NCBI RefSeq assembly: GCF_000429125.1
Contig: NZ_KE386850.1
Coordinates: 83,940 to 147,939, forward strand
Length of the DNA: 64,000 bases
Direction: 5' to 3'
DNA from: Aequorivita capsosiphonis DSM 23843
GTDB taxonomy: Bacteria > Bacteroidota > Bacteroidia > Flavobacteriales > Flavobacteriaceae
A program made the position numbers and the translations under genes. Shown here piece by piece: positions 1 through 9,469 of the stretch; position 1 is the first letter of the stretch; every line of letters begins with the position of its first letter. The notes beneath the pieces are model-generated. The model was given only the letters and a program-made list of their open reading frames with translations. It did no database searches and had not been told where the DNA came from.

Positions 1-1833
1 ATTGTAAACAGCCGGATTGCCGGTGCCAATTATGCCGATGTAATTAAAAAGAAAACTGACGTCACTGCCAATTATTTTTACTCTGGAAGTAGTTCGTATA
101 GTGATTCCAAAATAGAGCGGGAAAATATTTTGCCAGATCGTAGCTATTTTACCGATATCGACAAAACTAGCGATAGTGAAACAGACAGTCATACAGTCAA
201 CTTAGGTTTTGATATTAAAATTGACTCCACATTTCTTATCAATATAAAACCGACGCTTTCCTATAATAAATTGAAGGGCAATAGGCAGAATGAATCGGCT
301 TCTATGGATGAAGATCGTGTGCTAACAAATTCCGCCAATGCAGAGAGCTCAAATGATATGGAGAGCCGAAAGTTTGAAAATATAATGGATTTTACAAAGA
401 AATACGGGAGTGGAGGTGGATTTGTCAAGTTTAATTTCACTAATGAATGGAACAATACGGAAGCGGCGGATTATCTTTTAAGTGAAACCCTAATTTATGG
501 AGAAACACCTTCAGCGGAGATAAGAGATCAATATACCGATTCCAAAAATGATGCTACTAAATATGTTGCGAGTGTCACTTATAGAACGCCACTTTTCCCT
601 GAGAAATTATTTATGGATTTAAAATATCACTATGATTTTAAACAGAATCTAAATACTAAAACGGTTTTTGATTTTGACGAATCAAGGCAGAACTATTCCC
701 TTTTCAATACCACTTTGAGTACGGATTATACTTTTAAAAATACTAGAAGTATCCCGTATGCCTCGCTTGTTTTTAAAGCTGAAAAAATCTCATTGGAAGG
801 AGGTGTGGGGTATGTTTTTCAAAAACTTGAAGGAAAGGATGGGTTGCGACCTGAGTTGAAAGTGGACAACCGGTTTGAAGCATTCCAAATGTACGCGCGC
901 GGAAATGTTAACTTTTCTTCAACGGCTCGGCTATATTTGGGCTACACGCTTCGCAATGAAGCACCGCAAATTGAGCAGTTGCTTCCAAGTACCGATGTGT
1001 CTGACCCACTCAACATTATTACCGGAAATCCTGATTTAAAGCCGGTAAACTCACATTCCCTCTATCTGAATTTCAATAATTATAACTTCCAAAAAGGCGT
1101 AGGCTATTACGCATATTTAAATGCTGAAATTGATGAAAACGCCGTGGTGTCGCAGACTATTGTTGATGAAAATAACATTCGACAAACTACTTATGCCAAT
1201 GTAAAAGGTGCGTATAACATTTCGGGAAGTCTTTCTGCAAATAGAAAATTTGACTTGGACAGTTTAGTGAGTATCAAGCCTAGAATTGGGGTTTGGAGCA
1301 ATTATTCCCAAGACATCAATTTTAGCAATGGAATTGAATACCAAAGCCACAACTACTCTATAACCCCAAATATGGGACTAAGCTTATCTTGGCAGAAAAT
1401 TTTGGATATTAGAACAAGTTATTCAGTTAGAATCGGTAAAAACAGTTTTGAAAACAATCTTTTCGAGGATCGAAACTACATAAGTCATTTCGCAAAACTT
1501 GGAACGAGCCTATTTGTGCCAAAGAATTTTGAATGGAGAAACGATATCGATTTCAGTTATAATCCCGATATAGCTGAAGGTTTCCAGAAGAGTGCTTGGT
1601 TTTGGAACAGCACGCTGGCCTATTCAATGTTGAAGGAACAAGGAACCTTGACGTTGAAAATTTACGATTTGCTAAACCAAAATACCAATGCCCGCAGAAC
1701 GTCTTCAGAAAACTTTATTCAGGATAGCCAAAGCACGGTTTTGCAACAATATTTTATGTTGAGTTTTAGCTATAAGTTTAATACTTTGGGAAGTAAAGGC
1801 GATACAGGAGGTAGTCCTTTTCATTTTGATTAG
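1..1833 (+). CDS. Outer-membrane beta-barrel/TonB-dependent receptor-like protein, 5' truncated
   Basis: The frame is open from base 1, so the gene begins outside the window; about 610 C-terminal residues are visible. They consist of alternating amphipathic strands rich in Tyr, Asn and Ser, as in outer-membrane barrels. The segment with GNPDLKP near the middle, followed by a strand on NFNNYNF, is typical of the C-terminal barrel of the flavobacterial OMP_b-brl_3/TonB-receptor family. The protein ends in strands after a YDLLNQNTNA segment, again usual for this family. The plug and carboxypeptidase-like N-terminus would lie upstream. The substrate cannot be told. The TTG at 130 is not a real start because the same frame continues upstream without a stop. 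Confidence 0.8.
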   Translation: MVNSRIAGANYADVIKKKTDVTANYFYSGSSSYSDSKIERENILPDRSYFTDIDKTSDSETDSHTVNLGFDIKIDSTFLINIKPTLSYNKLKGNRQNESASMDEDRVLTNSANAESSNDMESRKFENIMDFTKKYGSGGGFVKFNFTNEWNNTEAADYLLSETLIYGETPSAEIRDQYTDSKNDATKYVASVTYRTPLFPEKLFMDLKYHYDFKQNLNTKTVFDFDESRQNYSLFNTTLSTDYTFKNTRSIPYASLVFKAEKISLEGGVGYVFQKLEGKDGLRPELKVDNRFEAFQMYARGNVNFSSTARLYLGYTLRNEAPQIEQLLPSTDVSDPLNIITGNPDLKPVNSHSLYLNFNNYNFQKGVGYYAYLNAEIDENAVVSQTIVDENNIRQTTYANVKGAYNISGSLSANRKFDLDSLVSIKPRIGVWSNYSQDINFSNGIEYQSHNYSITPNMGLSLSWQKILDIRTSYSVRIGKNSFENNLFEDRNYISHFAKLGTSLFVPKNFEWRNDIDFSYNPDIAEGFQKSAWFWNSTLAYSMLKEQGTLTLKIYDLLNQNTNARRTSSENFIQDSQSTVLQQYFMLSFSYKFNTLGSKGDTGGSPFHFD

Positions 1834-2044
1834 AAATCGTTGACTTTGGCTTTTTACAATACACTTTTAAATACGCTGAAAAACCTGCTTCTGTACGTGA
1901 TCTTCATTCCTGAATACTGCTCTCGCTTTCTATTGGCTATTATAAGGTAATTCCATATTTTTTCGCTACTTTGGATACTGACAAATTCAAAAGTCTCTTG
2001 TCTTTTGAGAAAGAATGTCTATAAACTCTTTAAGGTTCAGCATT

Positions 2045-3007
2045 ATGCCTTATATAAATAATTCATCTTACGAAACTGATTTGATTTTCCATAATGGTCA
2101 TATTTCTACTATTTATGCGGGAATCATTAGAAAATTAGACGCTCCAGACTATAAGCGAAAGCGATTGCTTTTACCTGACGGCGATTTTTTATTGTTGGAC
2201 TATGTGGTGAAGGATCCAAAAAAAGCGATTATAATCTGCCACGGTTTGGAAGGGGATTCACGTAAAAACTACAACAATGCCTGCGCCAATTTTTTTATTG
2301 AAAAGGGCTATTCGGTATTTGCTTGGAACAATCGTAGTTGCGGGGGTGAAATGAATTTGCTGCCTAATTTATACCACCATGGTTCCATTGGCGATTTGGA
2401 AGCTGTAATAGATCACGTAATAGCAGAAGATGTTGACGATATTTTCCTAGTTGGGTTTTCCTTGGGAGGAGATCAAATCCTGAATTATCTGGGCCGAAAA
2501 AATGCTTCTGATAAAGTAAAAGCAGCTGTAGCAATTTCTGCACCTTTTCAATTAAAATCCAGTGCCGAGAAAATCCAGAGTGGGATCAGTAAAATTTATT
2601 TAAGCCGTTTTATTCGAAAGATAAGAACGAAAATCCAGTATAAATCACATCAATTTCCAGGTTTGGTTTCACAAGATGTGTCAAAAAACATTAGAAGTTT
2701 TGAAGATGTAATTGATCGGTTTATAATTCCTATTCACGGAGGATATACCGATCTCGCAGATTATTATAAAAAGGCTTCTCCAGTATATTCTGTGGATGGC
2801 ATAGAAATTCCCGTTTTGGTAATCAATGCGTGGGATGACCCCATTTTAGGGACGGAAGATCATCCTGTTGCCATGGCCAAAGAGCATAAGTATCTATTTC
2901 TAGAAACACCCCATCACGGAGGTCATTGTGCCTTCCCCTTGAAAATTTCTAAACATCCATATTCCGTAGTTCGAGCATTTGAATTTTTTGAGGAAATGAG
3001 AAATTAG
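2045..3007 (+). CDS. YheT-like alpha/beta-fold hydrolase
   Basis: About 320 residues with the layout of the YheT/COG0429 hydrolases. There is an N-terminal FHNGHISTIYAG segment (family pattern NGHxxTIY), an oxyanion-loop CHGLEGDS, the nucleophile elbow GFSLGGD with Ser139, a late NAWDDP acid, and the catalytic His in PHHGGHCAF. It is probably a cytosolic esterase; the substrate is unknown. An in-frame ATG at 2015 would add ten residues, but family members usually start MPxI close to the NGH motif, so 2045 is preferred. It stands alone, on the same strand as the receptor upstream and convergent with the TPM block. Confidence 0.85.
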   Translation: MPYINNSSYETDLIFHNGHISTIYAGIIRKLDAPDYKRKRLLLPDGDFLLLDYVVKDPKKAIIICHGLEGDSRKNYNNACANFFIEKGYSVFAWNNRSCGGEMNLLPNLYHHGSIGDLEAVIDHVIAEDVDDIFLVGFSLGGDQILNYLGRKNASDKVKAAVAISAPFQLKSSAEKIQSGISKIYLSRFIRKIRTKIQYKSHQFPGLVSQDVSKNIRSFEDVIDRFIIPIHGGYTDLADYYKKASPVYSVDGIEIPVLVINAWDDPILGTEDHPVAMAKEHKYLFLETPHHGGHCAFPLKISKHPYSVVRAFEFFEEMRN

Positions 3008-3090
3008 GACTCTAAATAGTGCCGTTATTGCGTTATTTCAGACCTGCAAAAACCTTAGAACCCTTGTAGGAAGAATTTCTTTAGAACGGT

Positions 3091-3122
3091 CTACTGAATA
3101 CTGATCACTGACTACTGTATAC
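3091..3122. repeat. Heptamer-periodic spacer (nnACTGA type)
   Basis: Four consecutive 7-mers CTACTGA, ATACTGA, TCACTGA and CTACTGT lie between the hydrolase and the TPM protein. It is one of many heptamer-periodic spacers in the window. Confidence 0.7.
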
Positions 3123-3128
3123 TTTTTT

Positions 3129-3929
3129 CTACCAGCCTCCAGAAGCACCACCTCCACCAAAGCCGCCGCCACCGAAACCACCGCCGAAGCCGCCACCGCC
3201 TCCGCCGAAACTTCCGCCGCCGCCAAAGCTGCCGCCACCTCCGCCAAAGCCACCACGGCCAAGGCTACTGAGCACAATCATATCTAGCAGACTCCCACCT
3301 CCTCCACCTTTTCCGCCTTTACCACCTTTTTTTATTAGGGCGATAATAATCATGATAAAGATGAAAATGATAAAAAACGGTATACGTGTCTCTTCCTTTT
3401 TTCCAAAATCACGGTCTTCTTTGAATTCACCTTTTAAGGCAGCGAAAATAGCATCGCTTCCCTTGTCAAGGCCAGCGTAGTAATTGTCTTGTTTGAATTC
3501 GGGAATCATAATTCGATTTATGATTCGCTCAGACATTAAATCGGTAATTCGATATTCAATTCCGTAACCAGTGTTTATGTCTACTTTTCTATCGTCTTTG
3601 GCAAGGGTTATTAGAATTCCATTGTCTTCCCCTTTTTGGCCAATTCCCCATTTCTGACCCCATTCTGCACCCAGCATCGAGATGTCTTCCCCATTTGTAG
3701 AACCAATAATGATACAAACAATTTGAGTGGAAGTAGAATCTGCATAACGAATCAATTTACCTTCCAACGCAGTTTTTTGCGTAGGTGTAAGCAAGTTTAA
3801 ATAATCATAAACTGAAGTTTCCTTTGATGGTTTTGGCGGAATTTCATACTGTGCCGAAACACTTTGGGAAATAAGTGTTACTGCAATTAATAAAAATAGA
3901 ATTTTATGTTTCAGAAAGAAATGTTTCAT
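3129..3929 (-). CDS. YgcG-like secreted TPM-domain protein with glycine-rich tail
   Basis: 266 residues. An N-terminal signal peptide (hydrophobic LFLLIAVTLI, then SVSAQ) is followed by a TPM domain at about residues 35-165 (VYDYLNLLTP, QKWGIGQKGEDNGILI, GYGIEYRITD) and one membrane helix at about 187-202 (FFIIFIFIMIII). A tail of 60 or more residues is almost only Gly, Phe and Ser. This order, signal-TPM-TM-Gly-rich tail, is that of the YgcG family. TPM proteins have been linked to acid phosphatase activity and to thylakoid repair in plants; the bacterial role is unclear. It forms a minus-strand block with another TPM gene and lemA, a common pairing in Bacteroidota that suggests a shared envelope function. 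Confidence 0.87.
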   Translation of the reverse strand: MKHFFLKHKILFLLIAVTLISQSVSAQYEIPPKPSKETSVYDYLNLLTPTQKTALEGKLIRYADSTSTQIVCIIIGSTNGEDISMLGAEWGQKWGIGQKGEDNGILITLAKDDRKVDINTGYGIEYRITDLMSERIINRIMIPEFKQDNYYAGLDKGSDAIFAALKGEFKEDRDFGKKEETRIPFFIIFIFIMIIIALIKKGGKGGKGGGGGSLLDMIVLSSLGRGGFGGGGGSFGGGGSFGGGGGGFGGGFGGGGFGGGGASGGW

Positions 3930-3953
3930 TGAAATTATTTACTGGATACTGCT

Positions 3954-3988
3954 ACTGAACACTGAACACTGAACACTGAGCACTGAAT
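3954..3988. repeat. Heptamer tandem array ACTGAAC
   Basis: Five head-to-tail 7-bp units: three exact ACTGAAC copies, then ACTGAGC, then ACTGAAT. The array sits in the short spacer between the two TPM genes and touches the stop codon of the upstream one. Confidence 0.85.
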
Positions 3989-4449
3989 CATCCTACCGAA
4001 ATATCATCTGGCAGTTCATTTTTATCGTCTTTTTGATAAGGGAAATGCTTTTTTAACTTTTCCCCAGCCTTCAAAATTCCGTCCACCAAACCTTGTTTCA
4101 TATCTCCATTTTTAAAATGCTTGATAATAGTATCTTTGGTGCTTTCCCAGAAATTTTGACCTACAACATCATTGATGCCTTTGTCGCCCATTATTACGAG
4201 CGTTCGGTCTTCAACAGCCACATAGATTAGCACGCCGTTACTCTCTTTTGTGTTGTTCATATGAAGTACATCAAAAACTTCAGCGGCGCGATCAAAAGCA
4301 TCTATTTGCTTCTTTGGCTCTTCCGTAGAAATCGAATTAGCTTCTAGATGTACGCGTATTTCTCCTGAAGTGTTTTTTTCAGAAATACGAATAGCTTCAA
4401 CAATAGCAGTCTCTTCTTCCGAAGTAAGAAAATCTTCAACTTTAGACAT
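3988..4449 (-). CDS. TPM-domain protein (short, no signal peptide)
   Basis: 153 residues, nearly all TPM domain: LTSEEETAIVEAIRISEKNTSGEIRVHLE at the N-terminus, then a NGVLIYVAVEDRTLVIMGDKGIND core and a helical end (GILKAGEKLKKHFP). No signal peptide or membrane helix is visible, so it may be cytosolic or membrane-associated through partners. It lies between the YgcG-like gene and lemA on the same strand, and the three probably share an operon. The biochemical role is not established. Confidence 0.82.
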   Translation of the reverse strand: MSKVEDFLTSEEETAIVEAIRISEKNTSGEIRVHLEANSISTEEPKKQIDAFDRAAEVFDVLHMNNTKESNGVLIYVAVEDRTLVIMGDKGINDVVGQNFWESTKDTIIKHFKNGDMKQGLVDGILKAGEKLKKHFPYQKDDKNELPDDISVG

Positions 4450-4500
4450 GTTTATACTTTTTTAAAATATTCTTGAGCTGAACATACTGCCAACTGCAAC

Positions 4501-4518
4501 TCCCGATAGCTATCGGGA
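4501..4518. repeat. 18-bp perfect palindrome
   Basis: TCCCGATAGCTATCGGGA is its own reverse complement. It lies 5 bp beyond the lemA stop (lemA is on the minus strand), between lemA and the TPM gene. It could be a protein-binding site or an mRNA hairpin; there is no T-run to make a standard terminator. Confidence 0.8.
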
Positions 4519-4522
4519 CTGA

Positions 4523-5134
4523 TTACTTATTCTCGTCTTTTCCGAAGTCAAAATCTACTTTCGGAGCGTTTTCACTACCTGCATCTGCTTTGAAATAAGC
4601 TTTTTCGTGGAAGCCTAACATTCCTGCAAACAGTTTGGTGGGGAACTGATTTAATTTCGTGTTCAATTCTTTTGCTGCGCCATTAAATCTGTTACGCTCC
4701 ACGTTTATACGGTTTTCGGTACGCTCCAGTTCGTTGATTAATTCCTTAAAATTTTCGTTTGCTTTTAAATCTGGATACCTTTCAAAAACGGCTAACAAGC
4801 GTGAGAGAGCAGAAGTAACGCCAGCCTGGGCTTGTTGAAATTGAGCTAATTGTTCTGGGGTAATATTAGAAGGATCAATATTAATAGAAGTAGCTTTACT
4901 TCTAGCTTCCGTTACAGCGACCAAAGTTGATTGTTCAAATTCGGCATAACCTTTTGCGGTACTTACGATATTTGGGATAAGATCTGCACGACGTTGATAC
5001 GAGCTTTCTACATTTGCCCATTGCGCTGTGGCATTTTGATCAAGTACTACAAGTTTGTTGTTCAGGCTGGCCATATAGGCGCCGATTAGTAAAATAATAC
5101 CGAGAATAATAATTATGGGTAACCATTTTTTCAT
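4523..5134 (-). CDS. lemA: LemA family protein
   Basis: 203 residues, a normal LemA length. One N-terminal membrane anchor at about residues 4-24 (WLPIIIILGIILLIGAYM) precedes a long helical domain with LemA signatures: NQNATAQWANVESSYQRR-type N-terminal helix, RADLIPNIVSTAKGYA, and SRLLAVFERYPDLKANENF. LemA proteins are membrane-anchored four-helix proteins of uncertain role, often encoded next to TPM proteins as here. It follows the MerR gene by 13 bp, so the two may be cotranscribed. Confidence 0.93.
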   Translation of the reverse strand: MKKWLPIIIILGIILLIGAYMASLNNKLVVLDQNATAQWANVESSYQRRADLIPNIVSTAKGYAEFEQSTLVAVTEARSKATSINIDPSNITPEQLAQFQQAQAGVTSALSRLLAVFERYPDLKANENFKELINELERTENRINVERNRFNGAAKELNTKLNQFPTKLFAGMLGFHEKAYFKADAGSENAPKVDFDFGKDENK

Positions 5135-5147
5135 GATGAGGTTGATT

Positions 5148-5477
5148 TTAGAGTTGTTCTTTTATTTTTAAAAGTTCTGCTTTTACAGATTCCAATTTAC
5201 GGATAATCTCAAATTGGTCCAGTGTTTTTTGTTTGTTTTCCTTTAAATGAATTTTTGCGCCTTCCAGTGTAAAACCGCGCTCTTTTACAAGGTGATAGAT
5301 AAGTTCCAGGTTTTTTATGTCCTGAGGTGTGAACTTCCGGTTGCCCTTGGCGTTTTTTTTAGGCTTTATTGCGTCAAATTCCTTTTCCCAAAAACGTATC
5401 AGCGAAGTATTCACACCGAAAGCTTCGGCTACTTCACCAATACCATAATATAATTTTTCGGGTAAGTCTATGTGCAT
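5148..5477 (-). CDS. MerR-family transcriptional regulator
   Basis: 109 residues. The N-terminal winged helix-turn-helix reads YYGIGEVAEAFGVNTSLIRFWEKEFD, then KKNAKGNRKFTPQDI and LELIYHLVKERGFTLEGAKIHL, the usual MerR recognition and wing pattern. A short coiled-coil end follows (LDQFEIIRKLESVKAELLKIKEQL), with no ligand-binding domain or metal-binding cysteines. It lies just upstream of lemA and downstream of an M23 peptidase gene on the same strand. Its targets are unknown; a role in envelope gene control is only suggested by context. Confidence 0.88.
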   Translation of the reverse strand: MHIDLPEKLYYGIGEVAEAFGVNTSLIRFWEKEFDAIKPKKNAKGNRKFTPQDIKNLELIYHLVKERGFTLEGAKIHLKENKQKTLDQFEIIRKLESVKAELLKIKEQL

Positions 5478-5543
5478 TTTTAATAATTATAAATTCAGAA
5501 TCATTAGCTGTCCTCAATATTCTCTACTACGCTAGATTCTGAA

Positions 5544-6521
5544 TTAATCCATAGATTGGTTTTCTTGTTGTGATATTTTCAACATTTCGGCAAATTCTTC
5601 TGCCGACAAACTTCCATAATAAAAGTTTATTGGGTTAATACGCTCACCATCCTTAAAAACTTCATAGTGGCAATGCGGCCCCTCACTTCTTCCAGTGCTG
5701 CCTACAAAGCCAATAACATCGCCACGTTGCACTTTTTGTCCGCGTCGAACATTGTATTTATACATATGCCCGTAAAGACTTTCATAACCGTAACCGTGAT
5801 CTATCACCACGTGGTTTCCGTATCCTGTTGCAGTATTGTCTGCACGTGTAACCACGCCATCCCCAGTGGCATAAATTGGAGTTCCTCGCGGGGCGGTAAA
5901 ATCCATGCCGTAATGAAACTTTTTAGCCTTGGTGAAAGGGTCGGTTCGATAACCGTAACCTGATGCAACACGCGTCAAATCTTCATTATTTACTGGTTGT
6001 ATTGCTGGAATCGCGACCAGAAGTTTTTCTTTTTCTTCCGCAAGTTTAGCAATTTCATCTAAAGATTTCGATTGAACCACAATCTGTTTTGTCAAAATAT
6101 CGAGGTTGCGAGAAGCACTTATAATAAGTTTTGAATTTTCGAAGCCTTCTAAATCCTTATATCGATTGATACCTCCAAAACCTGCTTTTCGCTGTTCATC
6201 TGGAATTGGGTTTGTTTCAAAATAGACACGGTACAAGTTATTATCTCGATCTTCCACTTCAGAAAGAACTGCCTGAGCTTGCTCCATTTTTCTGTTTAAA
6301 AGATCAAACTGCAACTGCATATTATTTAGCTCCCGCTGTAAAGATAACTCTTTGGGCGTTTGTACTGAGGGAAGGTTTATATAAACCAATAGCAACAAAA
6401 AGCCACTCAGGAACATGCCCAAAAGGCTTAAGGCGAAGATCTTTAATTTTCTTCCCTTTTTCTTTTCAATTTTTTTATACGAAAGTGTTTCACTATCGTA
6501 GTAATATTTAAGCTTAGACAT
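5544..6521 (-). CDS. M23-family membrane-anchored metallopeptidase
   Basis: 325 residues. A basic cytoplasmic N-terminus is followed by one membrane helix (about 28-48), a coiled-coil stretch (about 60-110, LQRELNNMQLQFDLLNRKMEQAQ), and a C-terminal LytM/M23 domain at about 185-300. Zinc ligands are visible in FHYGMDF (HxxxD) and GPHCHYEV (HxH). Such proteins cleave peptide cross-links in peptidoglycan or, if inactive, regulate other hydrolases; the ligands are intact here. It is the first gene of the minus-strand block and is divergent from alaS, with a 258-bp spacer between them. Confidence 0.9.
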   Translation of the reverse strand: MSKLKYYYDSETLSYKKIEKKKGRKLKIFALSLLGMFLSGFLLLLVYINLPSVQTPKELSLQRELNNMQLQFDLLNRKMEQAQAVLSEVEDRDNNLYRVYFETNPIPDEQRKAGFGGINRYKDLEGFENSKLIISASRNLDILTKQIVVQSKSLDEIAKLAEEKEKLLVAIPAIQPVNNEDLTRVASGYGYRTDPFTKAKKFHYGMDFTAPRGTPIYATGDGVVTRADNTATGYGNHVVIDHGYGYESLYGHMYKYNVRRGQKVQRGDVIGFVGSTGRSEGPHCHYEVFKDGERINPINFYYGSLSAEEFAEMLKISQQENQSMD

Positions 6522-6779
6522 GCGTTAAAAAATTGCTATTTTTGCGCCTTGCTAGTTTGCGCAAGGTAAAGGTAACGTTTTACAAATATAGAAATTGTTT
6601 ACTACTGTGCCCAAACCTTTATTTTAGCATAAATTTATAATAATTGAAAAATCCTTTTATGAACCTGACAGTTACAGGGGAATGTTTACAAAGGATGTTT
6701 TAGGCCAGTACTGCCGTTCTCCGGACTTTTTGCTGAACGCTGTAAATGCAAGATCATAAAAAAATAATACTATAAACAC
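6522..6779. other. Divergent spacer between the M23 peptidase gene and alaS
   Basis: Gene-free 258 bp. A TATTTTTG box (6537-6544) resembles a Bacteroidota -7 element pointing toward alaS, and a small inverted repeat CCTTGC/GCAAGG lies at 6547-6566. I see no convincing -33 element or RNA gene. Confidence 0.4.
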
Positions 6780-9392
6780 ATGAAGTCAAAGGAAATACGT
6801 TCCCAATTTTTAGAGTTTTTTAAGTCGAAACAGCATCTTATCGTTCCGTCGGCGCCCATGGTTGTAAAAAATGATCCCACATTAATGTTCATAAATAGCG
6901 GAATGGCGCCATTTAAAGAATATTTCTTAGGAAATGGAAAGCCAAAAAGCAAGCGTATTACCGATTCGCAGAAATGTCTTCGCGTTAGTGGAAAGCACAA
7001 TGATCTTGAAGAAGTGGGGATGGACACCTACCACCACACCATGTTTGAAATGCTCGGAAACTGGAGTTTTGGCGATTATTTTAAAAAGGATGCAATCGAG
7101 TGGGCGTGGGAACTCTTGACTGAAGTTTATAAAATAGATAAAGACATTCTCTACGTTACCATTTTTGAAGGTGATGAAAGTGAAGGTCTAGAGCGCGATA
7201 CGGAAGCTTATGATCTTTGGAAAAAATTTATTCCCGAAGACAGAATCTTAAACGGTAATAAAAGTGATAATTTCTGGGAAATGGGCGATCAAGGCCCATG
7301 CGGACCTTGTAGTGAGATTCACGTAGATATTCGTTCTGCCGAAGAAAAAGCTAAGATTCCAGGAAAAGATTTAATAAATAATGACCATCCGCAAGTTGTG
7401 GAAGTTTGGAATTTGGTTTTTATGCAGTTCAACCGAAAGGCCAACGGTAGTCTTGAAAAATTAGCTGCGCAGCATGTTGATACGGGAATGGGCTTTGAGC
7501 GCTTGGCTACGGTTTTACAAGATAAGCAGAGCAATTATGACACAGATGTTTTTACGCCGCTAATTCGAGAAATTGAAGCGATATCCAATTCAAAATACGG
7601 AAAAGACGAAAAGAAGGACATTGCAATCCGTGTTATTGCGGACCACGTTCGTGCGGTTGCTTTTTCAATTGCCGACGGTCAATTGCCGAGCAACACTGGC
7701 GCTGGTTATGTAATACGAAGAATTTTAAGAAGGGCAATTCGTTATGGATTTACATTTTTAGATAAAAAGGAGCCATTCATTTATAAATTGATTGAAACCC
7801 TTAGCGCGCAAATGGGCGAGGCTTTCCCAGAGTTGATTACTGAAAAAAATCTGATTACAAACGTAATTCGCGAAGAGGAACAATCTTTTTTACGTACACT
7901 GGATCAAGGTTTGGTGTTACTGGGAAATATTATTGAAGCTGCCGATTCAAAAGAGATTTCTGGTAAAAAAGCCTTTGAACTTTATGATACTTTCGGTTTC
8001 CCCATAGATTTAACTGCTTTAATTCTTCGGGAACGCGGATATTCCTTGAATGAGAAAGAATTTGATAAAGAACTTCAGAAACAAAAAGAACGTTCCCGAG
8101 CCGCGACTAAAGTGGAAACGGGAGATTGGATTGTTTTGGAAGAAGACGATATAGAGGAATTTGTGGGCTATGATACTTTAGAGACGCATGTGCGGATTAC
8201 GCGCTACCGAAAAGTAGAAAGTCAAAAGGATGGCGAAATGTTCCAGCTTGTTTTTAACTTGACTCCCTTTTATCCCGAAGGTGGAGGTCAAGTAGGCGAT
8301 AAGGGTTATTTGAAAGCTGCAGATGGAGGTGTGACTTATATTGTTGACACCAAAAAAGAAAATAATTTAATAATCCATTTTACAAAGACACTACCGCGAA
8401 ATCTCGAAAATACTTTTCTAGCTGTAGTTGATGAAAAACAGCGAAATAGAACTGCTTCAAACCACACCGCAACACATTTATTGCACCAAGGTTTGCGAAA
8501 TATTCTTGGCGAGCACGTTGCGCAAAAAGGAAGCATGGTCCACAGTCGTAATTTGCGTTTTGATTTTTCACATTTTGCGAGAGTTACGGATGATCAACTA
8601 AAAGAAGTAGAGGATTTCGTAAACGCACGAATTCGCGAAGGAATTTCTTTAGAAGAAAGGAGAAATATTCCGTTTCAGCAAGCTATAGATGAAGGGGCCG
8701 TTGCACTTTTCGGAGAAAAATATGGCGATGCCGTTCGAACCATTAAATATGGAAAATCAATGGAACTATGCGGTGGAACGCACGTGCCCAATACAAATGA
8801 TATTTGGCATTTCATTATTACTTCCGAAGGAGCCGTTGCATCCGGGATTAGAAGAATTGAGGCAATAACTGGAGATGCTGCAAAACAGTATTTTGTTGAT
8901 AGAAGCGAATCTTTTGCATCCCTTCAAAAAGCGCTTAACAATGCGAAAGATCCCGTGAAAGCTGTAGAAAGTTTACAAGAGGAGAACAGCAGTCTGCAAA
9001 AACAAATTCAGCAGTTGTTAAAAGACAAAGCAAAGAATTTAAAAGGCGATCTAAAAGCTGAAATCGAGCAAATAAACGGTGTGAATTTCTTAGCTAAAAA
9101 AATAGATTTAGATGCTGGAGGAATGAAAGATTTAGCTTTTGAAATGGGAGGTGAAACTGAAAATCTATTCTTGGTTTTTGGAGCCGAGCACGATGGAAAA
9201 GCTTTATTAGCTTGCTATATTTCAAAAGAATTGGCGGCTGAAAAAGATTTTAATGCCGGAAAAATTATTCGTGAACTGGGCAAATATATCCAAGGCGGCG
9301 GCGGCGGACAAGCTTTCTTCGCAACGGCTGGAGGTAAAAACCCCGCAGGAATTGATGAGGCTTTAAATATAGCTAAGGACTTTTTGAATTAA
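6780..9392 (+). CDS. alaS: Alanyl-tRNA synthetase
   Basis: 870 residues, full length for bacterial AlaRS. It charges tRNA-Ala. The class II catalytic core starts at the N-terminus ([31 protein letters not shown], the [13 protein letters not shown] and [17 protein letters not shown] motifs). The editing domain follows, with zinc ligands in HTATH (from His562) and CGGTH (Cys664), then a coiled coil and a C-Ala domain with a [14 protein letters not shown] loop. The ATG at 6780 directly precedes the conserved KSKEIRSQF start. It appears monocistronic, ending before a palindromic repeat. Confidence 0.98.
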   Translation: MKSKEIRSQFLEFFKSKQHLIVPSAPMVVKNDPTLMFINSGMAPFKEYFLGNGKPKSKRITDSQKCLRVSGKHNDLEEVGMDTYHHTMFEMLGNWSFGDYFKKDAIEWAWELLTEVYKIDKDILYVTIFEGDESEGLERDTEAYDLWKKFIPEDRILNGNKSDNFWEMGDQGPCGPCSEIHVDIRSAEEKAKIPGKDLINNDHPQVVEVWNLVFMQFNRKANGSLEKLAAQHVDTGMGFERLATVLQDKQSNYDTDVFTPLIREIEAISNSKYGKDEKKDIAIRVIADHVRAVAFSIADGQLPSNTGAGYVIRRILRRAIRYGFTFLDKKEPFIYKLIETLSAQMGEAFPELITEKNLITNVIREEEQSFLRTLDQGLVLLGNIIEAADSKEISGKKAFELYDTFGFPIDLTALILRERGYSLNEKEFDKELQKQKERSRAATKVETGDWIVLEEDDIEEFVGYDTLETHVRITRYRKVESQKDGEMFQLVFNLTPFYPEGGGQVGDKGYLKAADGGVTYIVDTKKENNLIIHFTKTLPRNLENTFLAVVDEKQRNRTASNHTATHLLHQGLRNILGEHVAQKGSMVHSRNLRFDFSHFARVTDDQLKEVEDFVNARIREGISLEERRNIPFQQAIDEGAVALFGEKYGDAVRTIKYGKSMELCGGTHVPNTNDIWHFIITSEGAVASGIRRIEAITGDAAKQYFVDRSESFASLQKALNNAKDPVKAVESLQEENSSLQKQIQQLLKDKAKNLKGDLKAEIEQINGVNFLAKKIDLDAGGMKDLAFEMGGETENLFLVFGAEHDGKALLACYISKELAAEKDFNAGKIIRELGKYIQGGGGGQAFFATAGGKNPAGIDEALNIAKDFLN

Positions 9393-9453
9393 CTCTGTGC
9401 CCTCTGTGTCTCTGTGGTAAATATTGCACCACAAAGGCACTGAGAACACGGAG
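9393..9453. repeat. Palindromic repeat with 26-nt arms (family B), copy 1
   Basis: Two imperfectly complementary arms, 9393-9418 (ending in CTCTGTGGT) and 9428-9453 (starting ACCACAAAGGC), are separated by 9 nt. The arms align with those at 22244-22306 and 24463-24524. The transcript would form a long hairpin between alaS and the GSCFA gene. Confidence 0.8.
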
Positions 9454-9469
9454 ATTTGTAAGAAAAACC

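Noticed and set aside
3129-3277. Overlapping Ala/Val-rich ORF on the Gly-rich tail of the YgcG-like gene
   Set aside because: It is a shadow frame of the GGN repeats; the TPM frame has a signal peptide and recognised domain.
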